From: an uncultured Akkermansia sp.
Lineage (GTDB): Bacteria; Verrucomicrobiota; Verrucomicrobiia; Verrucomicrobiales; Akkermansiaceae
NCBI GenBank assembly: GCA_947585525.1
Contig: CANPXA010000013.1
Span: 1 to 17,014 of the forward strand
Direction: 5' to 3'
Length of the DNA: 17,014 bases
Part shown: positions 16,843-17,014 of the stretch, one piece after another
How the letters are laid out: each line of letters starts with the position of its first letter
Position numbering within the stretch: the stretch's first letter is position 1
The notes under the pieces: generated by a model
The model's database searches: none
What the model was told of the DNA's origin: nothing
The model's input: the letters and a program-made list of their open reading frames with translations, nothing else
Translations under genes and position numbers: made by a program

Positions 16843-17014
16843 GTTCGTTGATTTGCTTCACGCAGAAGTCGTACATATCTTCCGTAGTAAGAACTGTTTT
16901 ATACCATTCCACCGTCTTGTGCACCGCCTCCTGCAGCCCCCACTTGGCTTCCCATTGCAGCATCGTGTACGCCTTGGTCACATCCAGATTCAGCAGCGTA
17001 TTCTCATGCACAGC
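16820..17014 (-). CDS. C-terminus of a sugar-nucleotide dehydratase, CDP-glucose 4,6-dehydratase-like (5' end outside window)
   Basis: Only the last 64 residues are present (AVHENTLLNLDVTKAYTMLQ onward), ending at TAA 16820-16822. The pattern HE-x-x-LLNLDVTKAYTMLQWEAKWGLQEAVHKTVEWYKTVL, then DMYDFCVKQI, matches the tail of extended short-chain dehydrogenases of the CDP-glucose 4,6-dehydratase (RfbG) type: 'E..LLKLD..KA...L.W.P.W.L..A...TV.WY', then 'D....C..QI'. Such enzymes make CDP-4-keto-6-deoxyglucose, the precursor of 3,6-dideoxyhexoses and other deoxy sugars. The GTG at 17009-17011 could be taken for a start, but the frame stays open beyond it to the window edge and the domain clearly continues upstream, so it is an internal Val. 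A related GDP- or UDP-sugar dehydratase cannot be excluded from the tail alone. Confidence 0.72.
   Translation of the reverse strand, partial: AVHENTLLNLDVTKAYTMLQWEAKWGLQEAVHKTVEWYKTVLTTEDMYDFCVKQINEHGDHFAR

Noticed and set aside
16820..17011. A 63-residue small protein starting at GTG 17011
   Set aside because: The frame stays open to the window edge and the sequence is the tail of a much longer dehydratase family, so the GTG is internal.
1..17014. CRISPR array, tRNA, rRNA or insertion sequence
   Set aside because: I found no evenly spaced repeats, cloverleaf-like segments, transposase motifs or terminal inverted repeats when reading both strands by eye; weak structures could be missed.

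Overview
The window reads as one long, tightly packed run of minus-strand genes from a bacterial surface-polysaccharide (O-antigen/capsule-type) cluster, with a two-gene antiphage system set inside it. The organism is a Gram-negative-type bacterium of moderate GC. The large glycosyltransferase fusion and the 'FRGPD...WHDKP' module made me think of Verrucomicrobiota/Akkermansia-like or other gut bacteria, but this is a weak impression and the sequence alone does not fix the taxon.

Layout in the direction of transcription (right to left): the C-terminus of a sugar-nucleotide dehydratase resembling CDP-glucose 4,6-dehydratase (16820-17014); a 58-codon broken remnant of a Rossmann-fold FAD/NAD oxidoreductase (16666-16842); a 92-residue basic protein of unknown function (16325-16603); UDP-galactopyranose mutase Glf (15204-16328); a 1402-residue fusion of GT2, GT2, GT8, a TupA-type ATP-grasp domain and a C-terminal beta-type module (10968-15176); a class I SAM-fold protein (10181-10978); a GT2 glycosyltransferase (8528-10111); rdrA (5892-8489) and rdrB (3050-5836); a 760-residue multi-membrane GtrII-like protein (745-3027); pgpA (257-748); and the start of a UbiA-family prenyltransferase resembling decaprenyl-phosphate phosphoribosyltransferase (1-260).

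The most notable content is rdrA-rdrB. A P-loop ATPase is followed by a very large adenosine deaminase that keeps every metal and catalytic motif but has two long insertions. This is the hallmark pair of the RADAR antiphage system. RADAR itself is known. What is unusual is that it sits, in the same orientation and with gaps of only 38 and 22 bases on its outer sides, inside a polysaccharide operon, with no visible integrase, IS element or terminal repeat. Cell-surface variation (phage receptor) and intracellular nucleotide-level defence may therefore share transcription.

The carbohydrate genes form a plausible pathway. Glf supplies UDP-galactofuranose. The cytoplasmic GT2/GT8 domains build a repeat unit. 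The ATP-grasp and SAM-fold proteins decorate it. The GtrII-like membrane enzyme modifies it outside the membrane from a polyprenyl-linked donor, possibly one related to the UbiA product. Four junctions overlap by 4-11 bases and one by 23 bases, and the remaining gaps are 22-69 bases, so there is no gene-free stretch over 300 bases. I saw no tRNA, rRNA, CRISPR array, convincing terminator or convincing promoter.
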